Assembly (NCBI GenBank): GCA_026225945.1
Contig: JAMJFZ010001133.1
Location: 7,584,501-7,648,500, forward strand
DNA length: 64,000 nt
Direction of reading: 5' to 3'
Source: Cricetomys ansorgei
Taxonomy: Eukaryota; Chordata; Mammalia; Rodentia; Nesomyidae
The position numbers and the translations under genes are program-made. Positions 44,723-57,637 of the stretch are shown piece after piece. The notes under the pieces were generated by a model. That model did not search any database. It saw only the letters and a list, made by a program, of their open reading frames with translations, and was not told the origin of the DNA. Positions within the stretch are counted from its first letter, which is position 1; each line of letters begins with the position of its first letter.

Positions 44723-46900
44723 CTCAATAACATTTCTTTTATTGTTCAAACCACTTGTGGTTGAATCGATTCTCTGGGAAAATATAAGTGGGGTTTCTCT
44801 TCTATGAACCCTCAATAGAAGCATAGAAGTATTACATTGAACACAGTTTCACTAGAAATACTGTGGCCCTTATCCAGGCTTTAACAGCATAGTTTTATGG
44901 CATGGAAAGCTACTTGGCAATTCCTTGAGCTGTCATATCATTTAGCTCCTGTAATGGAGTGTAAAGCAATGCACTCACATAGCAGTGTATGCTTGTCTCC
45001 TAGTCTCTAAGCCTTGACTTAGATTTTACCTTTGGGAAGAAGCAGGTAATAAAGGAAAAGAGCTTAAAAGTTATGAAAACTAGATTCCTTTTCTACTGTG
45101 ACCATTAAAGACAACCTAGATAACAGACAGAGCTCTGTACCAGGAGTGAAAGGGATGCCATTGTTGACTTTTGAGCTGGGAAGACCTTTGTCTGGTGAGT
45201 TTAACAGATTTGGTGGGGCCCACATTTGGTTTAAGGAAGGCTGTGTTAATATCAGAAATCTGCTTTTGCGGTTCTCTTATAAAAGACTGGAAGATAGAAT
45301 AAGATCTCCTAGAAAGATACTGTAAACTGAATGACTATTGAAAATATAATATAATAGTGGTATTCTAAAGAGGAAATGTTTTAACTTGGTCCTGAAAAAA
45401 TATGAAAATTCCTAAATTATATAAGTTTTTATTAGTAGTACAAAAAATGTTGACATATCAGTAAATGTTATGAATATTTTAACTTTCATATTTTTTCTGA
45501 TACTGAAAGTGTAAATAAATATTAACATCTCACTGTCTTAATCTTATGAAGTCCTACTTGTGAGTCAGAACAAAATTTCAATTCTGACAGAATTCCGACA
45601 ATCTGAGAAAGTAAAAAATGTATTTTATTTTTCTTGAAACTTTTCTTTTCTATGGTTTCATGGTCCGAGGATCACAGCTTTATTTTACAGAAGAGGACAG
45701 TCTGAAAACACAAAACTACATGCCCTTGAGACTACACGTCATATGTATGACTCATCGCTCTCAGGTTTCAGTGCTAAAAGAATGGTAAGAATAAATACTT
45801 CAAGATTATGCTTGAAAATTAGTGAATGTGACACCCATGCTAATTACATTATCAAAGTTGAATTGTCATTAAAAATCTCTTGGAGCAAAGCATGGAATTT
45901 AGTTTGAGTCAAATGTTTGAATTTCTTTTTAAAACAGGACATGGACCGTGTAGACTACCACACACAAAGAGAAAGAGAAGCAAGGAAAAAAATCATCTTT
46001 TAAAACCACTTCCTTAATAGAATTGTTAGAGAACTCCCCTATGCATTTGGATATTTCCCTAAATATGAAAGACCTAGTTTGCCTGTTTTTAGCTTAGCAA
46101 GTGAAAAATGAGAGTTCTGGCTTTTAATTAGTTGAATTTGTTTTTATCAGTACAGAAAATTTGTGAGTCTTTTTGGGACTCACTTTGTTCTTTTAAAATT
46201 ATTTAATTATTGCAAAGTATCCAGGTGCAATATAACAGCCATTCATAAATAAATAAATAAAATTAAATAAAAAACCATGATTATTATTTATCATTATGTG
46301 TAATGTGCTAATTAGACAGAGGTCTGCTGAGGACAAACTCAAACACAATGGTTCTCCATTAATTTTTCCCCATATTTAAAAGCCAAGAACTAATTGTTTC
46401 AGCATTATGACTGACATCTATTTTGTTCTTTTAATGTAGCATGGGAAAAATCCAAATTGCACTTTTAGAAAAAGCTATATTTCTCTATCTCTGTTGAGAT
46501 AATTAAGGAATTTTTCGTAGAAATTAAAATGCGTAATTTAAAATATGTAAGAGATAAGTGCATGTTGGCCACAATGACATCTGATAATGCCAGTCAAAGG
46601 CAGCTTGTGTGTAGGAAGCATCCTTCTATGTGTGTACTGCTGCTACCTGTAAGAATGGAAAAATGAAAACACAATGTATAATTGGAGAAATGTCTGATAT
46701 AGACACAAATATGGTGGTGACTAATTAGATGGTTTATCAGGGCACAGAACTAAGATGTTTTGGTAAACATATAGGGATTAATACCAAAATATTAATTAAG
46801 AACTAAGGAATATTCAATGTATTAAGATTAAGTAAACTTTATATGTAAGTCTCAAAAGTATTTCGCCTTCAATAAATGAAACCATAAGCATAATCGATAA
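44723..46900. other. Unassigned sequence
   Basis: About 2.2 kb. The frame 45098-45325 (75 codons) contains no recognisable domain. An (AAAT)n-like patch lies at 46246-46275. No transposon was identified. Confidence 0.5.
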
Positions 46901-46995
46901 GTGGGAGATGGTGGCTTTGGACTATTCCTTCCACTTGGGAGGCTGAGGCAGGAGGATATCTGTGAGTTCAAGGTCATAGAGGGAATCAGTATGAA
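46901..46995 (+). mobile_element. B1 remnant, plus orientation, truncated
   Basis: GGGAGATGGTGGCTTTGG, CACTTGGGAGGCTGAGGCAG and TCTGTGAGTTCAAGGTCATAG are the first two thirds of a B1. The 3' half and tail are missing or unrecognisable. Confidence 0.75.
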
Positions 46996-47659
46996 ATCCA
47001 CCATGACTGAAAATATGGATATACATTCACAACTAGTATGGGTAATTTTTTATAGTATTTGATTTTAAATATCATCTAATTTTTACAACTCTGATGTGTA
47101 GACGCAGCATCCCAATTAGTAAAGAGAAATGTAAGCAGTGTGCTGCTATTTTTTCAAGGTAGCACTAAATATACAAGGTTTCAATTTCCCTGACAGCTTC
47201 CTAAGTATAGAGCCCAATTTGCTATGAAGTCATACAACAAAAGATCGTGGAACTGAAGTGTTGGCTGTAGGAAGAGTTCTGAGCATCAGTGTATGGCTGT
47301 TGCTAGTGAAATATTTGTTTGACATGAATAATATATAAGTATAAGATTGATGAGTGACCAATATTTCCTAAATTGTCTCCCTTCCTAATTCACTGGAACA
47401 CAAAACTATGCTATAATACTGCACACAAAATTCTCACCATCATGCCAGGGAAATAAAGGTGTCATCTTGGTTAAACTTGATTCAGAATATTTTTCAGTGA
47501 CACAAAGTAATGATTCACAGTAAAACGATGTCAATGCATGTAACTCACAAAGAATTATTTGAACCTTTAATTGAAAAGCATCAATAATTTCATGAAGAAA
47601 ATTTCTGATAATTTTTATATATTTTTATGTGTGAGTTTATTTTGTTTTAGTCTTTTAAA
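46996..47659. other. Unassigned AT-rich sequence
   Basis: No element recognised. Confidence 0.5.
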
Positions 47660-47860
47660 ATATTGTACATTTTATATTTTTATACAGTATACTGTAACCA
47701 CATTCATATTCAGTATCTTCTCTCTTCCTATTTCCACTCCAACCAAATCCCTACTTCTTCCCACCCATTCCCTTCCTAGTCTCCTATCCACCCTGGTGTA
47801 TTTCTTTAACGCAGGTCTTATACAAATGTTCACTGTGCTGTAATTTTTTCACTCTTTTTC
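47660..47860 (-). mobile_element. Possible L1 3'-end remnant, minus orientation
   Basis: TTTTTATACAGTATACTGTAACC followed by the pyrimidine-rich CTTCCTATTTCCACTCCAAC and CTTCTTCCCACCCATTCCC resembles a reversed L1 3' end, but no unique block confirms it. The 90-codon frame 47571-47843 is low complexity. Confidence 0.4.
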
Positions 47861-49140
47861 TGAGACATTGCAATGAACAGCCAATTTATCTCTTTGTGAT
47901 GCATAGCACAAATTTAGTGTAGCTTAACATGGAATCTCAATGTGACTTTTGGAATTTATAAAAGCTTTATTATAGACCAATGAATATTTATTGTTACAAT
48001 AAAATTTTGAAAATCTTTCCTTTAAAATAAATAGTTGATACTGACTTTATTTTCATGAATGAAAAATATGAATGGAAAATGATTGTGTATTAAGTTCAGA
48101 TACAGTTCACTCACAAAAAGCAAAGTCAACTACTGGCCATAGCCATTACTGACTGCAAATACATGTGTGTGAACTTCTACCTCCATATATTTGTGTGCTG
48201 AAAGTCAGCATAAGTAAGAAACAGTTTGACAGAGTAGAAACTAGAAAAATCTCCTCTTTCATAACTCAAGTGTCCCTTACCTGCATTGGTGTGTGATTAT
48301 TATTTTAATTATTATTATTACTATTTTTTGCATTGAGAGTTCTTTACAGTAAAATTTAGTTTAAAAAAAAAGAAATACACCCCATTATTGATGGAAGGTA
48401 TTGAAGTTTGAGTTAGAATGATCTGAAGAGATTTTTTTACCAATTCTTTCTGCTAGATGTACCTCTTCCATTGACCCAGAACAGTAGGGCAAAGGATACA
48501 ATGAGACTTGCAAAAGCTCTACTGACATTATTGTGACCACCTATTTTTTTCCTTTTGGAACTGGCTGTGGAAGAGAAATGATGAAATAAGAAACTCTTTA
48601 GTTAACTTTTAATGTCCTGAATATACTGGCTACTGTACTCTCAGACACAAAATACTTTTACTTAACTAAAGCTATAGAAAAGTGTGTGCTCAATCTTTTC
48701 TGGTAAGGGAGCTTAAAAATAATTCATCCATTGTAGCATTGCAATACTATTTGTTGAGGACTTGTTACATGTTGGTTGCTGGGGAAACAGCTATTAAAAA
48801 GACAAGGTTCATGCCCTTGAAGATTTAGAAGCTGTTGGAGATGAGGTATAAGTTATGCATATAATTAAATATTTTAAAATGGATGTGCAAGAAATGGTGA
48901 GAAAGGGGGACTGCATTGTATAAGAATAACATTTCTTAACAGAATTCTAATGTATGCAGGTTTGCATTTTTGAAAGATGTCATGACTGCCCAATGCAAAG
49001 AATTGCAAAATGTAAAGCCTAACCATTTCAGACTAATCATAAAAATGCTATAGATTGGAGAGCATCTCTGAAAGTAGTGTGTTCACAGGTTATGGGAATA
49101 TAAATGAAGAGACAAGGTAACATCTATGGCAAAATGAGGC
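47861..49140. other. Unassigned sequence with a short (ATT)n
   Basis: An ATT-rich patch is present at 48291-48327. The rest shows no recognisable repeat or coding signal. Confidence 0.5.
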
Positions 49141-49430
49141 TGTTACAGTTTGACTCTGAAATGACTCCAAAGGCTCATGCCATTATTTATTGCACCCTAG
49201 CTCATGTTGCTGTGTGGAAAGCTTTGTAATATGTAGGGGGAGGAGCTTAGCTGGAAGAAGTACGTCACTAGGGATTGGCCTTGGAAGAGATGCTGTCCCC
49301 TACATTCTGTCACTCTGTTTTTATGCCTGGTCTGTCTTGATGTAAACATATTCTTCCAAAGGTCCCCTCCACTATGAACTGGAACAATTCTCTGAGTTTC
49401 CATCATTATGATGCAATGAAAATCTATTTT
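49141..49430 (+). mobile_element. MaLR-type LTR fragment, plus orientation
   Basis: The order TGTTACAGTTTGACTCTG, CCAAAGGCTCATGCC, TGTAGGGGGAGGAGCTTAGC, GGAAGAAGTACGTCACTAGG and GATTGGCCTTGG is the 5' and middle part of a rodent MaLR LTR (consensus words GGAGGTGGAGCCTTGCTGG, GAAGTATGTCACTGGGG). The 3' portion fades where the next LTR-like repeat begins. The antisense 92-codon frame 49197-49475 is inside it. Confidence 0.6.
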
Positions 49431-49440
49431 TGTTTGACCA

Positions 49441-49985
49441 ATGTATCTGTAGCAGAAGGAGTCAGTGTCAGACAAGAAGAATAAGTTTGGGGGAAAGTGT
49501 CAGCTAACAATGAGAGTCAGTTTGAAGTCTACCAGAGCAGAACAGTCAGATAAGTTGCTGGAGTCAGCCAGAGGCAGCCAGAGGTAGAACAATTCAGTGA
49601 GAAACAGTCAGTCTGCTCAGAAGGTCATTTTGAACCAATCAGCTTGGAGAAGAGTTTGAACCAGCGAGTGATTTGAATCAGCCAACAAGAAGTGTCAGTT
49701 GAGTTAGTATAGCTCTGAGTTTGGAAGGAGCTAGTCAGAGGATCCCAGGAAGCAGTAAGTTTGGGGCTGAAACACTATAGGTCAGGTTTGAAGATTAGAT
49801 TTTATGGAGGCTGAACATCTATGTTTAACATTAGATTATGTGAAGGCTGAAACCTTCTAGGACCATAATAGTTAAATATTATTTATTAATTAATAATTAA
49901 ATTAAATGACTAAATATTATTTATATTTAAAAACAATAATTAATTCAACACATCTACATCTCTGCTTACAGGAAGAATCTCTGAA
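49441..49985 (+). mobile_element. LTR-like repeat, copy 2 of 3
   Basis: Long parallel match to the copy ending the window: AAGTTTGGGGGAAAGTGTCAGC / GTAAGTTTGGGAGAATCAAC, GAGTCAGTTTGAAG in both, GAAACAGTCAG in both, GAACCAGC and TCAGTTGA in both. Its 3' half matches copy 1 (26561-26835). Quasi-periodic GTCAG and CCAG words run through it. An AT-rich expansion interrupts it near 49868-49940. RMER-like LTR is my guess; a database match would settle it. Confidence 0.65.
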
Positions 49986-50955
49986 GGACATTATTTGAAT
50001 GCCAAGATATAACAAACATCTCATATCTCATATAATAGAAGTAAAATTTGTGAGATTGCAATCTAGATTGTTAGGGTGAAGTAATTAGGTGGTGAACTGG
50101 ACTGGAAAGATGGGACCTTCCAATACCCATGCTGACACCTTAATGTTTGTGATGTTATCTAGAGCCCCTAATGTGATGTTATCAGTAGATGGGCTTTAAC
50201 AGATAACTCATCATAACAGATTATGATTTGTTGTGGGTCCTTATGATGAGTATGGGCAGTCTCATAAAAAGAGGAGATTGAAGTACCTCTACATATTCTG
50301 AGGGTACAAAGAGAATATGACTTTCTATAAACCAAGGAAGTCCTAGTCTCTAAAATCAAATTACTTAAGCTATTATCATATCCTTTTCAACAAGCTGGGA
50401 GACTAAGAGCAATGACAAATTGTGGCAACTTTCTACTGAAGCCAGTATTTTGAAGAACAGATGCATATTTAGAGTAAGACAAATAGAGTAACAGGTCAGA
50501 TGACAGAATAGTATCTCTAGATATGACATCAGGCCACCTTTCCTTTAGGAATTACATAGCCTAGTCACAATTTAAGAGGTTCTATATTCTTCTTTACAAA
50601 CACTTTAGAATTTTCTTGATAAAAACCACTTGCCTATTTTTAAATATTAGTCCAGAATTACACTTCTTACACATCTCTGGGGCATTTACTATGTGATATT
50701 GACCAAAATGAGGACAATGTTATAATACCAATAGTATTTTGACTTTTTAATCTTAGTAATATATGAGACTGGCTACTACTCAATGTACTTTAGCATCATT
50801 ATGCGTTAGAAAACATAATGAGCCATCATAATTATAACCATATGGCAAGAAGCACTTAGCATTTTCACCTCTAGATTGATATTTATATTCAAATCTATCA
50901 GATTTATCATCAATATTCTCAATTAGTTTATCAAGGTCAATTATGTTAGTTATTT
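49986..50955. other. Unassigned sequence
   Basis: Two antisense frames (50168-50359; and 50780-51076, which runs into the L1 end) have no recognisable domain. Confidence 0.45.
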
Positions 50956-51480
50956 CTATTAAGACTAGGGAACCCCACAGAAGTGGGAGAGATGGGATTG
51001 TGGGGACCAGAGGGATTGAGTGCACCGTGAGAACATGTCCCACTGGGTCACCTGACCAGCACTTACAGGGGTTCACAGAGATGATACAGCAGACATAGAG
51101 CTTTCATGGTTCTGCTCTATGTACCCTACACATAGTTTAAGGTCATCTGACTTGATGTTCTTATAAAACTCCTAAAAGTTGGAATGAGAGATATGGTCTC
51201 TGACCCTTTTAGCTGCCATGGGCACCATTTATCTCCAGCTGGGCTGCCTAGTCTAGCCTTGATGTAGGAGCCCCTGCTTTGCCTTGTTCCATCTTGTTAT
51301 GCCCTGTTTGATTAATAACCTTGGGTAGGTCTGCTGTTTTCTGAGGGAAGCATGAGTGTGGGGTGGGTGTGGATCTGGGGAAGAAAGGAGATGAGGAGCT
51401 ATGAGGAGTGGAGGGAAGGATGTCTGGGATTGGGATGTAGACAAGAAAAATAAATAATAAATAAATAATAAAATTAAAAA
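50956..51480 (+). mobile_element. L1 3' untranslated end (Lx-like), plus orientation
   Basis: GGTTCACAGAGATGATACAGC, GGTCTCTGACCCTTTTAGCTGCC, TGGGCTGCCTAGTCTAGCC, TGTTATGCCCTGTTTGATTAA, GGTCTGCTGTTTTCTGAGGGA and a G/A-rich block (51355-51440) follow the order of an old rodent L1 3' UTR. It closes with an AAATAAATAATAAATAAAT tail. The two antisense frames (51248-51670, 51253-51444) lie mostly inside it and are not genes. Confidence 0.85.
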
Positions 51481-54394
51481 AGTTATAAAAATATAATATT
51501 TGAGAAAATATGATTAAACCAAGATGTTGTATAAGAGAAAAGAGATGCAGAAAAAAATAAGAATATGCCATACAGCAACAAGGACTAAATGAGGCCCATA
51601 ATATCTGCATTAAATAAAAGACAACACAAAGTAAGTGATTAGAGGAAGCACTTGTGACACACTCCTTCAAGCTCCAAATGCTCTGCTGCTGTGTCTTGAT
51701 GTTTTCTTTATTTCAGATTACATTCTACCTCATAATTCAGAAATGAGTTCTTTCAGATTACAATATCATAAATAATAAAAATGTCTTGAAGTATAATACC
51801 ACAATATTATATGTATACTACTTTCCAATTAGGAATGTTGGTCAGTTTATAAATGGAATGTTGGTTAAACTGCAGAATTTCAGGAAAATTTCCAGGCTGG
51901 AGATGGAATCTTAGAAATCATAAATTTTGACAAATTTTTAAACTATGAGAATATGTGAATTTTTATAAGTCAAAAAATATATGGACAATGGAATTCAAAG
52001 CATATTATCACTAACTGAAGGATGCCTCATGGTAATAACTAAAGATACTGTTTTGTGTTCATTTATAATCTGACATGGCCATGACTGCTGCCTGAACTTT
52101 TCATCTTAATTTTTTGAAACACCTTTATTTATCTTTGTTACTAGCATATCAATAGTCCCTTAAATTGCACTTATATTCAATTGGTATGGCCTGGTCTAAG
52201 TGCTCTCAGTGTTAGTTCACTTTGAAAATATAAACAACACTTGTGACCCAGTCAGACAGACTGAGAGAGAATGACTGAAAATGTGGAAAGAGAGATGAAT
52301 GAAAAGGATGGGAGAAACGTGTTAACTTTGGTGGTTCTCAAATTGACGATTAAAGGAGAAATAACTCAGGTTTTCAGCAATGGGCTTTGGCAACGCTGAA
52401 AAGTGCAGTTTTTGTGGCATGGTGGGCATGAAACTTGAAACAGAGTAAAGTCAAGAGAGGTGATCAAGAAAGACATTGGAGAGTATAATTTCATAAATTT
52501 CCTTTAATATTATTTTTATAGAATAATAACATATGATATATAAATAAATCCTTTTGTGAGGCTTAGTTTTAGAAGAGAGAAAAAAATCATTTAATGTTTA
52601 TTTATATGATGGCAAAATGTCATTTTGTGCTCTGATAGTAATACTATCAGAACACTATGGGAGGCGGAGGAGGAAAGAATGTTGGGATCATCCTTACGGT
52701 TGGCAGGAAGGTAACTTTATTAAAGGTGATCAGAACTGATTTAGACAGAAGCATAGACTATTTATGCATGCATCATCTGAAAAAAAGTGATACATCTGGG
52801 AACAGCCGTCCTCAGGGCATCGGTTCACCATAGGAAGCAGGATATGAAGTTGTGAATTGGGAGGGAGCCTTGTGTAAGGAGTATAGAGAAACACACTTAT
52901 GGAGGATCATAAATGAAATACTCCTATGGACCTCTATAGGAATGGAAGATAAGGGAAGCAAGATGTCAAGTTCAACATGGTGAAGTTGCCATAGACACAG
53001 GTTCATGACTTTCCAAGTAGCATTACTAAGACATTGCATAAACATAAGATATATACATCTGTTTTTATTTATGAAAAGTTTTCTTTGTCCTGTATAGTAT
53101 GTACTGAGTACATCACAGTATGTGAAAACATTTTAAGACAATTTACCAACTATATCATTTACTTTACTCACAGGACAAACTAACTTCATGGTAGGAGTGA
53201 GTTTTAATCTTTCATGATATCCGTAATTCTTACACAAAGATTTGTGCAGAAAAGGCATGCATTGAACAGATTGGATGACCTGATGAAATACGGGAGGGCT
53301 GTGTTCATCCCTGTTCAGGAAGCATGAAAGCTGGACTGTGAGATGACCTTTGGAAGGTCCTGGCAACAATATGATTTTGCATTTGGATTTTAGCAGAAAA
53401 ATATTCAGAGCATATTTCAAGCTGTTTTTTAAATTGATAGCTCTTCTTGGAGATTGTTTTGAATGCTGCTCCTGCAGGCAGAATATATTAGCATTCATCT
53501 TAAACAGGAAATGGTGGCATCACCTTTACCTAATTCTTCCTCAAGTCATCAGTGCATTGTGGGGAAAGTATGCTAAAAATTCAAACAAATTTAACATGAA
53601 CTGTTTAGACTCTACTTAGACAAAAAATTTGTATAGCAGTGGTTTGCTAGTTTCTGCTGCAGTTTTTGTTCAGAAAAACTTAGTGCTTTGCTAATTTTTC
53701 TTTTTCTTTCCTGTGCATGAGCCATCGTCTCAAGGCCAGGTTCAGAGGCAGAGTTCTTTAATACAGAGAGTAAAGAGGAGAAGCATGCTATTCTTAATGT
53801 GCAACTATTGCCCCCTTCTTTCTGCCAGTCATTCTTGTTTTTATAGCTTAAACAACCCCCACTGGGATCTAAAATTTTTCACCTGCACACATTTAATTCA
53901 TTTGCTCTGGAAACCACAGTAGCTTTATCCTCCAGAGACCTAGTTTGCAATCAGTTCCTGTAAAAGCCTATTTGTACTCTCTTACTCAGTTATAGGTATG
54001 AAACACAATAATATATCCTCTTAACCCAAGGGCAAAACATTTTCAACATGTGCCGTTTGATTAATACCAGACTGTGATGGAGGAATCGATTGGTTCGATA
54101 TTACATATTTAAATCTATCTGTGCTCAGATGTTCAATAGCAAATACACCTGTGTTATTTTCAGTGTGATATTGGAAACTTTCATGTTTATCTAAGAAAAG
54201 GAACATGAATCTAAGCAGGAGATATATCAGAAACTCTAGTCTAGCTATTGTTGATTTTACAGAATATAAAATTATAAGAAGAAATGCCACCAAATTATTT
54301 GATAATGATCATTCTATAATAATAAGATATTAAGTGGTGTCAAATAATCTATATATGAAAACAATTCAGATTTTTTAATGATTTCATAAATTTG
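51481..54394. other. Unassigned sequence
   Basis: Nearly 3 kb with no named element. Several frames of 69-121 codons sit here on both strands (52812-53045 minus, 53133-53498 minus, 53350-53619 plus, 53713-53922 plus, 54021-54293 minus) with no domain and no shared orientation. A perfect inverted repeat is present at 52631-52651. Confidence 0.45.
52631..52651. repeat. Perfect 10-bp palindrome with single-base centre
   Basis: TCTGATAGTA (52631-52640), A, TACTATCAGA (52642-52651). Confidence 0.92.
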
Positions 54395-54448
54395 TGTATA
54401 TATATGTATATATACATATATATACACATATATACATATATATATATG
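54395..54448. repeat. Alternating TA/TG/CA tract
   Basis: About 54 bases of almost strictly alternating purine and pyrimidine, including a self-complementary TATATATGTATATATACATA core. Confidence 0.92.
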
Positions 54449-54800
54449 TCATTTCCACTCCCATTAATATCTCTCAATACCTCTCTCACTCATGTTGAAG
54501 CCCTATTTTCAAACAAGCTCTCCCCTTACTTCCATATCTTTGTTGTGCAGTTGTTCATTGTTTTTCTTGATGTTACAGGATCTATGGCTACCTGTACAAC
54601 CTGTATAACATAGGGTCCTTCATCATTCCGTCATAGATATGGAAGGGCTTCTGAAGCTCTATACCTCCATAATGGTTCTTAAGGTTTCAGCAATGAGTAT
54701 TTTCAACAACAGTGGTGTAGCCATTGGTAGCTTTTCAATGCAACAGTTAATAACCACCCCACCACTATGGTCATGAGAGAAATCCTATTAAAATGTATTG
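54449..54800 (-). mobile_element. Possible L1 3'-UTR remnant, minus orientation
   Basis: CACTCATGTTGAAGCCCTA, CAAACAAGCTCTCCCCTTAC, TTCCATATCTTTGTTGTGC and a later CAGTGGTGTAGCCATTGG resemble the reversed 3' region of an old rodent L1 (words such as GTTGAAGTCCTCTTTCCC and CAGTGGCTACACCACTG). Divergence is high and the 3' terminus is not visible. Confidence 0.4.
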
Positions 54801-55369
54801 CTTCTGATATGTAAATTCTCTTGCTGTAGATATGTTGCAAAAGTCCAAAGGCTTACTTGGAGTTATGTTAATTACATTTTTGATTCATTAATATATTATT
54901 GCTTAGATACTTGAATGTTTACCAGCTTTCCTCCAAGAAGTAATGCTTTATCTGAGTGAAATAGGAAGTGTCTCAGTCTCATAATCAGAAAAAATAGCTA
55001 CTCACCACAAAAATCCTTGTATGGCTGCCTCTTTCAGTGTGGTATAAGATAGTGTGCCTCTTTGCTCTATGCAAGTGTATGTACTCTAAGCTTGGTGAAA
55101 ACCTGAAGCCAAAGCTGAGCCTACTGAGATTAGAATATCATTTTGGGGAATATCAGGTTGGCTATCATCTTTTGTGTGTTTTGAGGACATGCATTCATCA
55201 AATGACTATTAATTAAATATAGTAGTACTTAATGGGATGGGAGCATAAGGAAGATCTGATGCCAACTATATGGTCTTTTTTTTCTGGATAATAATATATA
55301 GAAATAACTTTTTCATGTATAATGAGTAATATTGTTTATCAGTATTACAGAATCTGGAATCACAAAAGT
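54801..55369. other. Unassigned sequence
   Basis: No element recognised between the L1 remnant and the interspersed repeat that follows. Confidence 0.45.
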
Positions 55370-55645
55370 CTGGCCATGTTTGTGGAAGTGTTTTGAGGTA
55401 GGTTAATTTAGATGGGAAGCAGCTAAGTCCCACGGGCTGAGGTCCTAGACTGAATAAAGAAGTAAAAGCCATCTGAGTACCAGTATTTGAATTGTACCAT
55501 TTCCTGATGTAGATATGATACAAATAATTGTATCCTTTTCTTGCCACCATGACTTCTCTGCCATGATGGATAATACTCTCACACTGTGAACAAAAGGAAA
55601 ACAGGTATTTTGTTGTGGCAACAAGGAAAACAACTAATATATTTA
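55370..55645 (+). mobile_element. Rodent interspersed repeat of LTR or DNA-transposon type, plus orientation
   Basis: The phrases GTAGGTTAATTTAGATGGGAAG, GGGCTGAGGTCCTAGACTG, TGCCACCATGACTTCTCTGCC, CATGATGGATAATACTC and GTTGTGGCAACAAGGAAAACA correspond in order to a common rodent repeat (GGTTAACTGATGTGGGAAG ... GGCTGGGATCCTGGACTG ... CCATGATGGACTGTA ... CACAGCAACAGGAAAAG). I remember the sequence but not its formal class. The antisense frames 55266-55694 and 55445-55633 fall in it. Confidence 0.55.
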
Positions 55646-57637
55646 CAGGGAAAATCACAAAAAGGGAAAAAAAAGCATATGATATTCTCCACACTAGACT
55701 CTAATTTGGCAGTAAACCTGAGAAAATAAGCAAACAAGCAAATATGCAGGTAGTGGTTCTAACAGCTAATAAGCTGATTATCCACAAGAAAGTGGACTGT
55801 AATTTATATCTGTACTTAACAGACTTTCCAAGGGTACTAAGACTTGGAGTACTTGGGAATATTGGATAGTGAAGGGGGACACAGTGAGATAGACCTAAAG
55901 ATAAATAGCCCAGAAATTCAATCTTTGAGAAAAAAGGAAGGACAAATTCCAGATTCAGCATGCAGACAGTGATCTTAGTAGTGACCCAGTACAGAAGATT
56001 ATGATAATTAGGAAATATTCTGCATCTCAACTGCTTTAATAGATAACAACTTTTAAACAAGTGATGACAGAGCTTATCACAGCATGGGAGGCCGTGAAGT
56101 GTGGCAATGGGTAGAATCAGTCTGAGTGTTCTGAAAGATGCCATGGTCAGTACAATAGGGATAGAGGGAAAATGACTCCTACTAACTGGCTTATATGAAC
56201 CATTAGAAACTCTTACTAATCATCAGCTAATGTTTTCATAAATAGCAGGAACTAGGAAAGAAGAACGATAGGAGTTATTGAAAGAATTAGGCATGTGACA
56301 AGCACTTGGGGAGTGGAAGCTCTGATGAGTATGTGTTGGGGACATAAGTGCAGTCATGTTCAGGACCCCAATGCCTCAGAATCAGGAAACGCAAAATCTT
56401 CCTAGGGTGAGTTTCAGAGATATAGTAAAGCCTCTGGTCCAAGGATGATTGCTGATGAATGAATGATTGACCTTTAGGTAAGACTGATATACAGAAAGTG
56501 TCAGTCTAGCTATGCTTACTTCTCCCAGAAATGGTTCAAGACCATTTCCCTATAAAGATATCCCATGGGAACTATCTAATACTTTCCCTTGTGCTGTGGA
56601 GAAATATACTGTATTTCTGAATTGCTTAGAAAGTGACTCTCCATCAGAGCAAGCAAAACTTATTAATCTGATCTCTCCTGTATGTGTTCGTTATTTCTTC
56701 TTCTCTGTCTTTCATTTCATTATTCCCCCATCAACGAGTCAGGTTTCTAGGACTCATGTCATGCATGACATCACTGTTTTAATGCCTCGTTGGGTAATGT
56801 TCACAGGAGAGATAAGAAATCTACTTCATCAAGGACCTCAAAACAGCTATAGGACTTTAGTAGTTTATTTACTGAGATTTATAGTAGGATGTGATCTTTC
56901 TGTGCTAGAGGATGATAAGGAATCTGAATGACTTTGAACAGCATATAATTATAGCGTGAAAAATGCACAAGCAATTAAAATGGGATGAGAAAGGGGGAAA
57001 GAAGAAGTAATGGTCTGTCTGGGTCACTGGAAGGCAAACATGGCAAGATTTTTGTTGAACAAAAGTTCAAATAAAAACAAATGGACAGAAAACAAATGTT
57101 GGATTGTAGACCTCTGAAAGGCTTTGCATCTTGATTCCCAGTTGATAGGATATATAAATGAAGAAGCGGTAGGAGTGAAGTAAACCAAACTTGTCTTAGG
57201 TGTGGACAGTTATTTTCCTAAGGCATGTGATGGACTTTTCTTCCTTGGAACAAAATTTAGTGTGGGAGAATTTAGTCCATTCAGCAAGGCACCCTTTTAG
57301 GACACGAATGGCTGATGTTGAGGCAAGACCACAACTATTTTTCATAGCCTTAAAGAGCCTTGGAGCCTGTAGGGGCCACATGTGTAACACTAGAGAGCAC
57401 AGCTTCACACTTCTCTACCTGCAGACAGGGCCAAACAACAGCAACATTCCCTGCACACACTGTCAGGGAAAGGTACCATAGCAAAGAAGCAGTGTCCCAG
57501 AATATGGAAGTGAGAAAACTCACGGAGAATGGTTGTAAATGAGAGAACTAAATAATGTTCGTTATCTTCCATCGACAGCATTCACTACCATATTACAATT
57601 TTTAAGATTTTGTTTTATATGTATGACTATTTTCCCT
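55646..57637. other. Unassigned block with the longest non-repeat open frames
   Basis: About 2 kb that matches no repeat I know. It carries the two longest frames outside repeats: 147 codons on the minus strand (55701-56144) and 139 on the plus strand (56512-56931). It also has clustered shorter frames at 57196-57542. None shows a recognised domain, signal peptide or membrane pattern. Near 57450-57495 there is a hint of a cysteine-rich retroviral-gag-like motif split between frames. It could be the internal part of an old LTR element or just intergenic DNA. Confidence 0.3.

Noticed and set aside
51248..51670. 140-codon antisense frame with hydrophobic and proline-rich parts
   Set aside because: It is the reverse strand of an L1 3' UTR and its A-rich tail; the F/L/I and P/S stretches reflect A-rich and G-rich DNA.
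55266..55694. 142-codon antisense frame
   Set aside because: It mostly overlaps a common rodent interspersed repeat at 55370-55645 and shows no domain.
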